Notes under the pieces: generated by a model | What the model was told of the DNA's origin: nothing | Databases searched by the model: none | The model's input: the letters and a program-made list of their open reading frames with translations, nothing else | Shown here: positions 17,500 to 26,108 of the stretch, in pieces | Numbering within the stretch: the stretch's first letter is position 1 | Layout of the letters: every line of letters starts with the position of its first letter | Source: Betaproteobacteria bacterium UBA5582 | GTDB taxonomy: Bacteria; Pseudomonadota; Gammaproteobacteria; Burkholderiales; Rhodocyclaceae | Assembly: GCA_002425245.1 (NCBI GenBank) | Contig: DILW01000111.1 | Location: forward strand, 948 to 29,945 | DNA length: 28,998 bases | Direction: 5' to 3' | Translations under genes and position numbers: made by a program

Positions 17500-18960
17500 A
17501 TGCCCGATACTGTTGTAGACGCTCATCGTCGGTCCGATCAGGTGCCTGATCGCTGGGTTTATTACGGTTTGCTTGCCTTGTTGTGCTGGTTGCCCCTGCC
17601 GCTGGGCAGCAACCGGACGTTCGCCGCCGCGCTGGTGATCCTCTGGGCCATGTTGCTGCTGGCTGGGGTTTTCGTTGCCTGGCGCCATCATGCGGGGGAG
17701 TTGCTCGAACGCCTGCATCCGTTTCGCTGGCCGATCCTGCTGCTCGGCCTGTTCGTGCTGCTCCCCTGGGTGCAGATCGCACCGTGGCCGGCGGCGCTGG
17801 TCGGCGCCGTCTCGCCCGAGGCGCTGGCGGTGTGGGACGGGGTGGGCAGTGCGCGGTTTTCGCTGGATCCGCAGCAAACCCAGTTCAAGGCAGCGTTGTC
17901 GTTTGCCTATTGGTCGGTGTTCGTCACCGCCCTGGTGAGCGTGCGCAGCAGTCGCCGGCTCGATTTGCTGGCGCTGGTCCTGGTCGGCAGCGGCGTGTTC
18001 CAGGCGATTGCCGGCGCGCTGCTGTTTTCCGTGGGGGCGAAGTACACCCTGTTCTTTTCCGAGGTGATCCACGACCGGGTCAAGGGCATGTTTGTCTATC
18101 ACAACCACATGGCCGGCTACATGGAACTCTGCCTGTCGGTGGGCATCGGCCTGATGCTGGCCCGCCTGGGGAACGAGCGCGATGGCAGCGCGCACTGGCG
18201 CAGCCGCATGCGCGGGGCCATCGATTTCATGCTCAGCCCGAAGATGCTGCTGCGCCTGATGCTGGTGATCATGGTCATAGCCCTGGTGCTGACCCGCTCG
18301 CGGATGGGCAACGGCGGTTTTTTTGCCGCGATGATCATCGTCGGCGTGGTGTATATCCTGCTGTCGCGCCGGACTGCGCCGAAGGCGGTGATGCTGATCG
18401 CCAGCCTGATCGTCATCGATGTGGTGGTGATCGGTACCTGGGTCGGGCTGGAAAAGGTGGTCAGCCGGGTACAGGAGACTTCGATGACGATCGAGGGGGA
18501 CGGCCGTGAAGAGTCGGTCGAACTGCGCCTGGACGCAGCCCGCCACGCCATCGACTTGGTGCGGGATTTCCCGGCGCTGGGTACGGGGGCCGGGAGTTTC
18601 CACGGTACCTACCTGCGTTACCGGACGCCGCGCGAGGGCTATTTCGACCATGCGCACAACGACTACGTCGAAATCGCCGCCGATTTCGGTCTGCTCGGGC
18701 TGGGTCTGCTCGGCAGTTTTGTCGTGCTGACCCTGGCGACCGGGTTGAGGGTACTGGTCAAGCGCCGCTCCAGCCTGCCACGCGGTATTGCCTTTGGTTC
18801 GCTGATGGCGATGGTGGCGCTGGTGATACATAGCTGGGTCGATTTCAACCTGCAGATTCCGGCCAACGCCCTGACCCTGGTGGTGATCATGGCCATGGCC
18901 TGGTGCGCCGCTGCCTTGCCCGCCGGCAGCGGCATGCAGCGGCGCAGCGCGGGCGAATGA
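17500..18960 (+). CDS. O-antigen ligase/polymerase family membrane protein (Wzy_C)
   Basis: This 486-residue protein has roughly ten membrane segments and the two marks of the O-antigen ligase (Wzy_C) family: YHNHMAGYMELCLSVGIGLM in the middle, and the large periplasmic loop with GTGAGSFHGTYLRYRT and DHAHNDYVEIAADFGLLGLG near the C-terminus. Such proteins polymerise or ligate lipid-linked sugar chains on the periplasmic side of the inner membrane. The start at ATG 17500 has a GGA eight bases upstream; ATG 17485 is in frame and possible. It probably serves the same surface polysaccharide as the phosphoglycosyl transferase and nucleotidyltransferase upstream, from which it is separated by the leftward T6SS cassette. 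Polymerase versus ligase cannot be decided from sequence. Confidence 0.87.
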   Translation: MPDTVVDAHRRSDQVPDRWVYYGLLALLCWLPLPLGSNRTFAAALVILWAMLLLAGVFVAWRHHAGELLERLHPFRWPILLLGLFVLLPWVQIAPWPAALVGAVSPEALAVWDGVGSARFSLDPQQTQFKAALSFAYWSVFVTALVSVRSSRRLDLLALVLVGSGVFQAIAGALLFSVGAKYTLFFSEVIHDRVKGMFVYHNHMAGYMELCLSVGIGLMLARLGNERDGSAHWRSRMRGAIDFMLSPKMLLRLMLVIMVIALVLTRSRMGNGGFFAAMIIVGVVYILLSRRTAPKAVMLIASLIVIDVVVIGTWVGLEKVVSRVQETSMTIEGDGREESVELRLDAARHAIDLVRDFPALGTGAGSFHGTYLRYRTPREGYFDHAHNDYVEIAADFGLLGLGLLGSFVVLTLATGLRVLVKRRSSLPRGIAFGSLMAMVALVIHSWVDFNLQIPANALTLVVIMAMAWCAAALPAGSGMQRRSAGE

Positions 18961-19009
18961 CGGCGCCGCCGGCATTCGGTAAGCTGCCGCCTTTTCTGCC
19001 GGATCGACC

Positions 19010-20464
19010 ATGACTGCCGATATCCTTGCCGGGCTTGACCCCGCCGCCGTGTGGCGGCATTTCGCCACGCTCTGCGCGACGCCGCGCGCTTCCAAGGCCG
19101 AGGCCGCGCTGCGCGACAGGCTGCTGGCCTGGGCGCGGGAGAAATCGCTGGAGACCAAGGTGGATCGTGCCGGCAACCTGATCCTGAAGAAGGCGGCGAC
19201 GCCTGGCTGCGAGCACGCCCCAACCGTCGTCCTGCAGGCCCACCTGGACATGGTCTGCCAGAAAAACGCCGACAGCGCCCACGACTTCTCCCGCGATCCC
19301 ATCGTCCCCGAACTGCGCGACGGCTGGCTGGTCGCCGGTCAGACGACGCTGGGCGCCGACAACGGCATCGGCGTGGCGCTGATCCTTGCTGCGCTGGAAG
19401 ACGAAACGCTGCGCCACGGCCCGCTGGAGGCGCTGCTCACGGTCGATGAGGAAGCCGGCATGGGTGGCGCCCGCGGCCTCGAACCAGGGCTGCTCGACGC
19501 GTCGCTGATGCTCAACCTCGATACCGAGGCCTGGGGCGAGTTCTACCTCGGCTGCGCCGGTGGGCTCGACGTCGACGTCCGTCGCGCCGGCGATCCCGAA
19601 CCCTTGCCAGCCGGCTGGACGGTGCGCCGGATCGCGCTGCGCGGCTTGCGCGGCGGCCATTCCGGCGTCGATATCCACGAGGAACGCGGCAACGCGATCA
19701 AGCTGCTGGTCGGTGTCCTGCACGACCTGGCCGGCGTCATGCCTTACCGGCTGGTCTCGCTGCACGGCGGTTCGGCGCGCAACGCGCTGCCGCGCGAGGC
19801 CTTCGCCGTGCTTGCATTGCCTGACGCCGCAGGGCTCGATGCCTGGCTGGTGACGCAGCAAGCGGCACTGAGCGAACTGCTGCGTGGTGTCGACGACGGC
19901 GTTGCGCTGGGCGCGGAAACGGCGACGGCCGACGCGGTGATGGCCGGCGAGGAACAATTCACCTGGCTCGCCTCGCTGCACGCCGCACCGCATGGCGTCA
20001 AACGCGTCAGCCAGCAGGTGGCGGGCGTCGTCGAAACCTCGAACAACCTCGGCATCGTCGAACTGACGCCGGCTGCCGGCTATTGCAATTTCATGGTCCG
20101 CTCGCTGGTCGACCGCGCCGCCGACGCGCTCGCCGACGAGATCGTCAGCCTCTTTGCGCTGTCCGGCACCGCCGCCGAAAAATCCGGCCAGTATCCGGGC
20201 TGGCGGCCGAACCCGGAGTCGGCGCTGCTGCGCACCTGCCAGGCGGTGTTCAAACGCGATTTCGGCAGCGACTCCAAGGTCCAGGTGATCCACGCCGGCC
20301 TCGAATGCGGGCTGATCGGCGCCAGATACCCGGGCCTCGACATCGTTTCCTTCGGTCCGACCATCCACGGTGCGCACGCGCCCGGCGAGCGGGTCGAGGT
20401 GGCGTCGGTGGAGCGCTGCTGGCAGTTGCTGCGGGCGATCCTCGGCGAAATCGCCGCTGCCTGA
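19010..20464 (+). CDS. pepD: Aminoacyl-histidine dipeptidase (beta-Ala-His dipeptidase, PepD)
   Basis: PepD is a cytosolic zinc metallopeptidase of the M20 family that splits Xaa-His and other dipeptides. The 484-residue protein is of normal length and shows the metal-site motifs in order: VVLQAHLDMVCQK, TTLGADNGIGVALIL, LLTVDEEAGMGGARGL (general-base glutamates), LNLDTEAWGEFYLGCAGG and, near the end, VIHAGLECGLIG. The insertion (lid) domain includes GLRGGHSGVDIH and NALPREAFAVL. The sequence DTEAWGE differs from the common DTEEEGE, but the metal-binding aspartate is kept. It starts 49 bases after the ligase gene and its stop abuts that of the convergent unknown gene. Confidence 0.93.
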   Translation: MTADILAGLDPAAVWRHFATLCATPRASKAEAALRDRLLAWAREKSLETKVDRAGNLILKKAATPGCEHAPTVVLQAHLDMVCQKNADSAHDFSRDPIVPELRDGWLVAGQTTLGADNGIGVALILAALEDETLRHGPLEALLTVDEEAGMGGARGLEPGLLDASLMLNLDTEAWGEFYLGCAGGLDVDVRRAGDPEPLPAGWTVRRIALRGLRGGHSGVDIHEERGNAIKLLVGVLHDLAGVMPYRLVSLHGGSARNALPREAFAVLALPDAAGLDAWLVTQQAALSELLRGVDDGVALGAETATADAVMAGEEQFTWLASLHAAPHGVKRVSQQVAGVVETSNNLGIVELTPAAGYCNFMVRSLVDRAADALADEIVSLFALSGTAAEKSGQYPGWRPNPESALLRTCQAVFKRDFGSDSKVQVIHAGLECGLIGARYPGLDIVSFGPTIHGAHAPGERVEVASVERCWQLLRAILGEIAAA

Positions 20465-21085
20465 TCAGGCACTCGCCGGGCGCTGCTCAAGGTAACCGGC
20501 CAGCGCTGCGAGACGTTTGGCGCTGGCGCCGTCGGTATCGACGAACATCGCCGTGAACAGCTTGCGGATGTTTTCCGGGCTGATTTCGGTGGTCGTCGGG
20601 TCGAAGCTGCTGCCGTCGGGCAGCGTCACCTGCTGGCCACCCATCCCCTGGCGGGCCAGCGCGATCAGGTTCATGCCGGCGACGGCTTCGTAGTTTCCGG
20701 CAGCAACGAGTTTGTCGTAGAGCGCTTTTTCGGCGGTCGACAGGTTGGCCATGGTGTTCACGAAGCCGCCGGCCTTCTGCGTGTAATCGACTTCGTCGGC
20801 GGTCAGGGTTTGCGGGTCCTTGGCGCGAATTTCGGCCAGGCGCTTGTCGTTGGCCAGCAGGTATTCGGTGTCGGCGGCGCTTCGTTCAACGGCAGGTTTG
20901 TTTTTGATCTGGCTCAGCCGTGCTTCGACCTCGCCATCACCGGCGAGCAGCGCGCGGGCGGCGCTGGAGATGCTGACTTTTTCGGCAAGCGTTGCCGGGG
21001 TGGCGGCAGCGATTTGCCGCCCGGCGTCGGCGATTTTTCCGGATTGCCAGGCGCTGGAAAGGGAATTGATGCCGGTGACGATCAT
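20465..21085 (-). CDS. Conserved-looking hypothetical protein, 206 residues
   Basis: I do not recognise this protein. It starts MIVTGINSLSSAW, contains VSISSAARALLAGDGEVEARL and a charged, alanine-rich helical middle (SAADTEYLLANDKRLAEIRAKDPQTLTADEVDY), and then a glycine-containing segment (LIALARQGMGGQQVTLPDGSSFDP). It has no signal peptide, membrane segment or cysteine, so it is probably a cytoplasmic or externally secreted soluble protein. The ATG at 21085 has GGAG 12 bases upstream and is preferred to the start 13 codons earlier. Its stop codon directly abuts that of pepD (shared TGATCA), with no room for a terminator between them. The codon use looks normal for the window, supporting a real gene. 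Confidence 0.75.
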   Translation of the reverse strand: MIVTGINSLSSAWQSGKIADAGRQIAAATPATLAEKVSISSAARALLAGDGEVEARLSQIKNKPAVERSAADTEYLLANDKRLAEIRAKDPQTLTADEVDYTQKAGGFVNTMANLSTAEKALYDKLVAAGNYEAVAGMNLIALARQGMGGQQVTLPDGSSFDPTTTEISPENIRKLFTAMFVDTDGASAKRLAALAGYLEQRPASA

Positions 21086-21162
21086 TTGGCGTGCTCCGCT
21101 GTCATTGATGCGGAGTATTTGCAAACGGCATGCCAGCGCCGATGTGGCGGCGACGAACCGCC

Positions 21163-22029
21163 TTACCGGCCGCGGATCGCCTCGCGCCTGGCGAAGCCGA
21201 GCTTGGCCGAGCGTTCCATCTTCTGCGTGAAGGCCGGGAAGTCGAGGCCGAGGCGGGCGCGCAACTCCTTGGCGTGGTTGTGCAGCCAGCGCCAGCGCGG
21301 TTCGAAGTACTTTTCCTTGAACGCGTAGAGGATGTGGTTGCCATCGTCGGGTACCGAGATGACGATCACCTGATCGTCGAAGACATGCATCACCTCGCCG
21401 ATCAGCCCGGCGTAGGTCTCCTTGTCGCCAGCCAGGTTGACCACCAGCACGCCGTCACCGGAGAGTTTGGCGAAGGCGTTTTCGAAGAACTGGCGGTTGG
21501 CCAGTTCTGGCGCGTAGCCGCTGCGGTCGAAGGCGTCGACCAGCAGCGCGTCGATCCCCTTGTCGGCCTGCGCGATGAACTCGGCGCCGTCGCCCTCGAC
21601 GATCTGCAGGCGTTCGTCGTCCGGCGGCACGAAGAAGGCGTCGCGCAGCGCGATCACGTCGGGGTCGAGTTCGACGGCGGTGATGTGTACGCCGGGCAGC
21701 CGGCGGTGGCAGAACTTGACGATGGAACCGCCGCCCAGCCCGATCAGGACGATGCGTTTCGGGCGCGGATGGAAGAGCAGGAAGCCCATCATCTTCTGCG
21801 TGTAGCGCAAGGCGAGGTCGTGCGGCGCCTTCAGCGCCATTTCGCTCTGCATCAGGCGGACGCTGAAATAGAGGTAGCGTGATTTGCCGTCGTCGATGAC
21901 GAAAGGCTTCAGGTAGCTTTCGTCGAGCAACTGCATGCGCAGTTCCCAGGCCGGCGTCCACTCGGGTTCGAGCATCAGCACCGTGCCCGTCTGGAGGTCG
22001 AACGGGCTGGGGAGTTCGTAGAGTTTCAA
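21163..22029 (-). CDS. Spermidine synthase-like methyltransferase-fold protein
   Basis: This 288-residue protein has the Rossmann fold of the spermidine/spermine synthase family: RIVLIGLGGGSIVKF is the nucleotide-binding loop, AVELDPDVIALRDAFF the acidic ribose-binding strand, and ALLVDAFDRSGYAP stands where true spermidine synthases have the catalytic aspartate and substrate contacts (usually DSTDPVGPA). That change argues against ordinary polyamine synthesis. The start is taken as TTG 22029, nine bases after the prmB stop; the next option is ATG 21975, which would remove 18 residues. It is the last gene of the leftward dapC-dapD-pilU-dapE-prmB series. Exact substrate is unknown. Confidence 0.75.
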   Translation of the reverse strand: MKLYELPSPFDLQTGTVLMLEPEWTPAWELRMQLLDESYLKPFVIDDGKSRYLYFSVRLMQSEMALKAPHDLALRYTQKMMGFLLFHPRPKRIVLIGLGGGSIVKFCHRRLPGVHITAVELDPDVIALRDAFFVPPDDERLQIVEGDGAEFIAQADKGIDALLVDAFDRSGYAPELANRQFFENAFAKLSGDGVLVVNLAGDKETYAGLIGEVMHVFDDQVIVISVPDDGNHILYAFKEKYFEPRWRWLHNHAKELRARLGLDFPAFTQKMERSAKLGFARREAIRGR

Positions 22030-22038
22030 GCTGCCGCT

Positions 22039-22935
22039 TCAGTCGGGTAGATCGGCGGCGTTCAACAGGAACACATATTCGTCCCCGGCGGCGGTGTCGA
22101 GCCAGGTGAAGGGCAGGTCGGGGAAGGCGGCTTCGAGCGCAGCGCGGTTGTGGCCGATCTCGACGACGAGGATACCGTCTTCGCTCAGGTGCTTTTTCGC
22201 TTCGGCGAGGATGATGCGGGTGAAGTCGAGGCCGTCGTCACCGGAGCCGAGCGCCATTTCCGGTTCGTGCAGGTATTCCGGCGGCAGCGCATCGACGGAC
22301 TCGGCATCGACGTAGGGCGGGTTGGAGATGATCAGGTCGTAGCGGCGGCCGGCCAGTGCCGCGAAGGCGTCGGAATGGACCGGATGGACGCGGTCGGCGA
22401 GGCGGTAGTCGGCGATGTTGCGCTCGGCGACGGCGAGCGCGTCCTGCGACAGGTCGACGGCATCGACCTGGGCGTTGGGGAAATTGAGCGCCAGCTTGAT
22501 CGCCAGGCAACCGGAACCGGTGCACAGGTCGAGTGCGTTCTCCACGGCCCACGGATCGCCGATCCACGGCGCCAGTTGTTCGTCGAGCAGTTCGGCGATG
22601 AAGGAGCGCGGCACGATGACGCGCTCGTCGACGTAGAAGCGGTCTTCGCCCAGCCAGGCTTCATTAGTCAGGTAGGCGGCGGGCAGACGGTCCTGGCAGC
22701 GGCGGCTGTAGAGGTCGAGCAGGCGGACGCGTTCGTCCGGCAGCAGGCGCGCGTCGAGGAAGGGTTCGAGGCGGTCGAGCGGCAGGTGCAGCGTGTGCAG
22801 TGTCAGGTAGACGGCCTCATCCCAGGCGTTGTCGCTGCCGTGGCCGAAGAACAGGTGGGCGGCGTTGAAGCGGCTGACCGCGTAGCGGATGAAGTCGCGG
22901 ACGGTGATCAGTTCGTGCTGGGCGTGAGCGGTCAT
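22039..22935 (-). CDS. prmB: Ribosomal protein L3 N5-glutamine methyltransferase PrmB
   Basis: PrmB methylates a glutamine of ribosomal protein L3 using S-adenosylmethionine, aiding 50S assembly. The 298-residue protein has the helical N-terminal domain (TVRDFIRYAVSRFNAAHLFFGHG), the PrmB-type RFYVDERVIVPRSFIAELL, the SAM loop ALDLCTGSGCLAIKLA and the glutamine-methyltransferase signature IISNPPYVDAES. The PrmB-like stretch HLFFGHGTDNAWDEA-type at the N-terminus favours PrmB over PrmC. ATG 22935 is used because it overlaps the dapE stop as ATGA; the open frame continues 24 codons upstream inside dapE. Confidence 0.93.
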   Translation of the reverse strand: MTAHAQHELITVRDFIRYAVSRFNAAHLFFGHGSDNAWDEAVYLTLHTLHLPLDRLEPFLDARLLPDERVRLLDLYSRRCQDRLPAAYLTNEAWLGEDRFYVDERVIVPRSFIAELLDEQLAPWIGDPWAVENALDLCTGSGCLAIKLALNFPNAQVDAVDLSQDALAVAERNIADYRLADRVHPVHSDAFAALAGRRYDLIISNPPYVDAESVDALPPEYLHEPEMALGSGDDGLDFTRIILAEAKKHLSEDGILVVEIGHNRAALEAAFPDLPFTWLDTAAGDEYVFLLNAADLPD

Positions 22936-24065
22936 GCGAGGATGATTTTTTCGAGGATCTGGCGATAGATTGCCGAAAGTTGCGCCGGGGCGTCGACGGC
23001 GATGCACTCGTCGATCTTGTGGCTGGTCGCGTTGGACGGGCCGATTTCCAGCAGCTGGCCGCAGATCGGTGCGATGAAGCGGCCGTCCGAGGTGCCGCCG
23101 GTGGTCGATAGTTCGGTCTCGATGCCGCAGACGGCGCGGATCGCCTCGACCGCCGCATCAGCCAGCGGGCCGCGACCGGTCAGGAAGGGGCGGGCGCCGA
23201 GCGTCCATTTGATCTCGTATTCCAGGCGATATTTATCGAGGATCGCGCACAGGCGCTGCTGCAGGCCTTCTGGCGTGCTGGCGGTGGAGAAGCGGAAGTT
23301 GAACTTGATTTCCAGCTGGCCGGGAATGACGTTGGTCGCGCCGGTGCCGCCGTGGATGTTGGAGATCTGCCAGGTGGTCGGCGGGAAGTATTCGTTGCCC
23401 TGGTCCCACTCGGTCGCCGCCAGTTCGGCGATCGCCGGCGCCGCCTGGTGGATCGGGTTGCGGCCCTTTTCCGGGTAGGCGATGTGGCACTGGATGCCCT
23501 TGACGTTGAGCACGCCGGAGAGCGAGCCGCGGCGGCCGTTCTTGATCATGTCGCCGAGCGTATTGACCGAGGTCGGCTCGCCGATGATGCAGTAGTCGAG
23601 ATGCTCGCCACGCGCCTGCAGGGCTTCGGTGACGGCGACGGTGCCATCGTTGGCGTCGCCTTCCTCGTCGGATGTGAGCAGGAAGGCGAGCGAGCCGGGG
23701 TGTTCAGGGTGGGCGGCGACGAAGGCTTCGACCGCGGTGACGGCGGCGGCGACACCGGTTTTCATGTCGGCGGCGCCGCGCCCGTAGAGCTTGCCGTCAC
23801 GGATTTCCGGGGCAAATGGGGGGCTGGTCCATTTTTCCAGCGGGCCGGTCGGCACGACGTCGGTGTGGCCGGCGAAGACGAACAGCGGGGCCGTATTGCC
23901 GCGGCGCGCCCACAGGTTGCGGGTGCCGTTGCGGTCCAGCCATTCGAGCGAGAAGCCGATGGCAGCGAGGCGTTCGCCGATGATGTCCATGCAGCCGGCG
24001 TCTTCGGGCGTGACCGACGGGCAGGCCATGATTCGGCGCGCCAGTTCGAGGGTGGGGTCGTTCAT
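22932..24065 (-). CDS. dapE: Succinyl-diaminopimelate desuccinylase
   Basis: DapE hydrolyses N-succinyl-L,L-diaminopimelate to succinate and L,L-diaminopimelate for lysine and peptidoglycan synthesis. The 377-residue zinc enzyme of the M20 family has FVFAGHTDVVPTGP, YGRGAADMKTGVAA, FLLTSDEEGDANDGT (catalytic glutamates), the dimerisation domain with NVIPGQLEIKFNFRFS, and the late TTGGTSDGRFI. ATG 24065 shares one base with the pilU stop (TGATG), so translation is coupled; the open frame extends 50 codons further but only as a shadow of pilU. dapD and dapC lie upstream in the same series, providing the preceding pathway steps. Confidence 0.96.
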   Translation of the reverse strand: MNDPTLELARRIMACPSVTPEDAGCMDIIGERLAAIGFSLEWLDRNGTRNLWARRGNTAPLFVFAGHTDVVPTGPLEKWTSPPFAPEIRDGKLYGRGAADMKTGVAAAVTAVEAFVAAHPEHPGSLAFLLTSDEEGDANDGTVAVTEALQARGEHLDYCIIGEPTSVNTLGDMIKNGRRGSLSGVLNVKGIQCHIAYPEKGRNPIHQAAPAIAELAATEWDQGNEYFPPTTWQISNIHGGTGATNVIPGQLEIKFNFRFSTASTPEGLQQRLCAILDKYRLEYEIKWTLGARPFLTGRGPLADAAVEAIRAVCGIETELSTTGGTSDGRFIAPICGQLLEIGPSNATSHKIDECIAVDAPAQLSAIYRQILEKIILA

Positions 24066-25249
24066 CAGGGAGTTTCTTCGTCGTCGGCCAGGCTGAGCTT
24101 GAACTCCTTGAACGAAGCACCGCTTTCGTTGGTGCTGTCGAATTCCAGGCTGCTGTCGCTCTTCTTCTCTTCCTTGCCGTTGTTGGTATTGAATTCGGAG
24201 TTGTTGATCAGCCACGACAGGTTGGTCGGCGAATCCGCGTTGGCCAGCGCTTCGTCCAGGGTGATCGTACCTTCGTGGTAAAGGTGGAAGAGGTCTTGTT
24301 CGAAAGTCTGCGATCCCGGTGCCAGGGTCTGCTCCATCGCATCCTTGATCGACTGCACTTCGCCACGCTCGATCAGTTCGCTGATGTGGCGGGTATTCAG
24401 CATGATTTCACAGGTCGGCAGGCGCTTGCCGTCTAGGCGCTTGACCAGCCGCTGCGAGACGATGGCGCGCAGTGCCACCGACAGGTCAAGGAAGAGCGCC
24501 GGCCGGTTTTCCAGCGGGAAGAAGCTGATGATCCGGTTGAGCGCGTGGTAGGAGTTGTTGGCGTGAAGCGTCGCCAGGCACAGGTGGCCGGTCTGGGCGT
24601 AGGAGATCGCCGCCTGCATGGTGTCGCGGTCACGGATTTCGCCGATCAGGATGCAGTCCGGCGCCTGACGCATGGCATTTTTCAGCGCGGAATTCCAGTC
24701 CTGAGTGTCCATGCCGATTTCGCGCTGATTGACGATCGATTTCTTGTGCTTGAACAGGAATTCGATCGGGTCCTCGACGGTCAGGATGTGACCGGTACGC
24801 GTCGAATTGCGGTGGTCGAGCATCGAGGCGATGGTGGTCGACTTGCCCGAGCCGGTGGCGCCGACGATCAGGATCAGGCCGCGCTTTTCCATGATCAGCT
24901 CGCCGAGCAGCGGCGGCAGGCCGAGGGTGTCGAGCGGCGGGATGTTACCGAGAATGAAGCGGATGACGATGCCGATCGAGCCGCGCTGGCGGAACAGGTT
25001 GATACGGAAGTTGCCGACCTGCGGTACGCCGAACGAGAGGTTCATCTCGTTGTTGGCTTCGAAGGTCTTTGCCTGATCCTCGTTCATCAGTTCGTAGGCG
25101 ATCTTCTCGATCATCTCCGGCAGCATCACCTGCTGGTTGACCGGCATGGTGCTGCCCTGGATCTTGATGTGGATCGGCGTGCCGGCGGAGATGAAGATGT
25201 CCGACGCCTGCTTTTCCGACATCAACTGGAACAGTTTGTCGAGGATCAT
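24065..25249 (-). CDS. pilU: Type IV pilus retraction ATPase PilU
   Basis: PilU is a cytoplasmic hexameric ATPase that works with PilT to retract type IV pili during twitching motility. The 394-residue protein starts MILDKLFQLMSEKQASDIFIS, has Walker A GATGSGKST at residues 130-138, the Asp box ILTVEDPIEFLF, Walker B DCILIGEIRD and the His box TGHLCLATLHANNS. The longer, acidic serine-rich C-terminal tail (from about residue 355) and the NQREIGMDTQDW stretch favour PilU over PilT. No pilT is adjacent. It sits between dapD and dapE on the same strand and overlaps dapE by one base, so the pilus gene is read with lysine genes. Confidence 0.93.
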   Translation of the reverse strand: MILDKLFQLMSEKQASDIFISAGTPIHIKIQGSTMPVNQQVMLPEMIEKIAYELMNEDQAKTFEANNEMNLSFGVPQVGNFRINLFRQRGSIGIVIRFILGNIPPLDTLGLPPLLGELIMEKRGLILIVGATGSGKSTTIASMLDHRNSTRTGHILTVEDPIEFLFKHKKSIVNQREIGMDTQDWNSALKNAMRQAPDCILIGEIRDRDTMQAAISYAQTGHLCLATLHANNSYHALNRIISFFPLENRPALFLDLSVALRAIVSQRLVKRLDGKRLPTCEIMLNTRHISELIERGEVQSIKDAMEQTLAPGSQTFEQDLFHLYHEGTITLDEALANADSPTNLSWLINNSEFNTNNGKEEKKSDSSLEFDSTNESGASFKEFKLSLADDEETP

Positions 25250-25274
25250 GGCAAAGGCCTTGGCAAAAGTGGAA

Positions 25275-26090
25275 TCAGGCGCGCAGCAGTTCGTTGATGC
25301 TGGTCTTCGAACGGGTCTGGGCGTCGACCTTCTTGACGATGATTGCTGCGTACAGGCTGTAGCGACCGTTGTCCTTGGGCAGCGAGCCGGAGATCACGAC
25401 CGAGCCCGGCGGGATCTTGCCGTAGGTGATTTCGCCGGTTTCACGGTCATAGATCGGGGTGCTCTGGCCGATGTACACGCCCATCGAGATCACCGAGTTC
25501 TCGCCGACGACGACGCCTTCGACGACTTCCGAGCGGGCGCCGATGAAGCAGTTGTCTTCGATGATCACCGGGCCGGCCTGGATCGGTTCGAGGACGCCGC
25601 CGATGCCGACGCCGCCGGAGAGGTGTACGTTCTTGCCGATCTGCGCGCAGGAACCGACGGTGGCCCAGGTGTCGACCATCGTGCCTTCATCGACGAAGGC
25701 GCCGATATTGACGAAGGAGGGCATCAGCACGACATTCTTCGCGATGTGCGAACCCTTGCGGGCAAAGGCGCCAGGTACCACGCGGAAGCCGCCGGCCTTG
25801 AACTGTTCCTCGCTCCAGCCCTGGAACTTGGTGTCGACCTTGTCGTAGAAGCGCACGTCGCCGGCTTCCTGGACGCGGTTGTCGCGGGTGCGGAAGGAAA
25901 GCAGCACGGCCTTCTTGGCCCACTGATTGACGACCCATTCGCCACCCACCTTCTCGGCAACGCGCAGCTTGCCGCTGTCCAGATCGGCGATCACGGATTC
26001 GATGATCTTGATCGCGTCGGTCGATTGGGTGGTCAGCTCGGTGCGCTTTTCCCAGAGTTCGTCGATGGTGGCTTGCAGGGGATGAGTCAT
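25275..26090 (-). CDS. dapD: Tetrahydrodipicolinate N-succinyltransferase
   Basis: DapD transfers succinyl from succinyl-CoA to tetrahydrodipicolinate, the committing step of the succinylase branch of lysine synthesis. The 271-residue protein has the normal length. A helical N-terminal domain (ATIDELWEKRTELT) precedes a left-handed beta-helix with hexapeptide turns (VVLMPSFVNIGAFVDEGTMVDTWATVGSCAQIGKN; HLSGGVGIGGVLEP) and the C-terminal strand GRYSLYAAIIVKKVDAQTR. It follows dapC by 18 bases and precedes pilU by 25. Identification is firm. Confidence 0.96.
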   Translation of the reverse strand: MTHPLQATIDELWEKRTELTTQSTDAIKIIESVIADLDSGKLRVAEKVGGEWVVNQWAKKAVLLSFRTRDNRVQEAGDVRFYDKVDTKFQGWSEEQFKAGGFRVVPGAFARKGSHIAKNVVLMPSFVNIGAFVDEGTMVDTWATVGSCAQIGKNVHLSGGVGIGGVLEPIQAGPVIIEDNCFIGARSEVVEGVVVGENSVISMGVYIGQSTPIYDRETGEITYGKIPPGSVVISGSLPKDNGRYSLYAAIIVKKVDAQTRSKTSINELLRA

Positions 26091-26108
26091 TTGGCGGGTC
26101 TCTCTTGG

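Noticed and set aside
17389..19302. 637-codon open frame on the minus strand
   Set aside because: Antisense to the O-antigen ligase and the start of pepD; rich in H, Q and R as expected of a mirror frame.
21146..21162. GGCGG/CCGCC hairpin after the spermidine synthase-like gene
   Set aside because: Only five base pairs and no T-run on the minus strand; not distinguishable from random GC-rich sequence.
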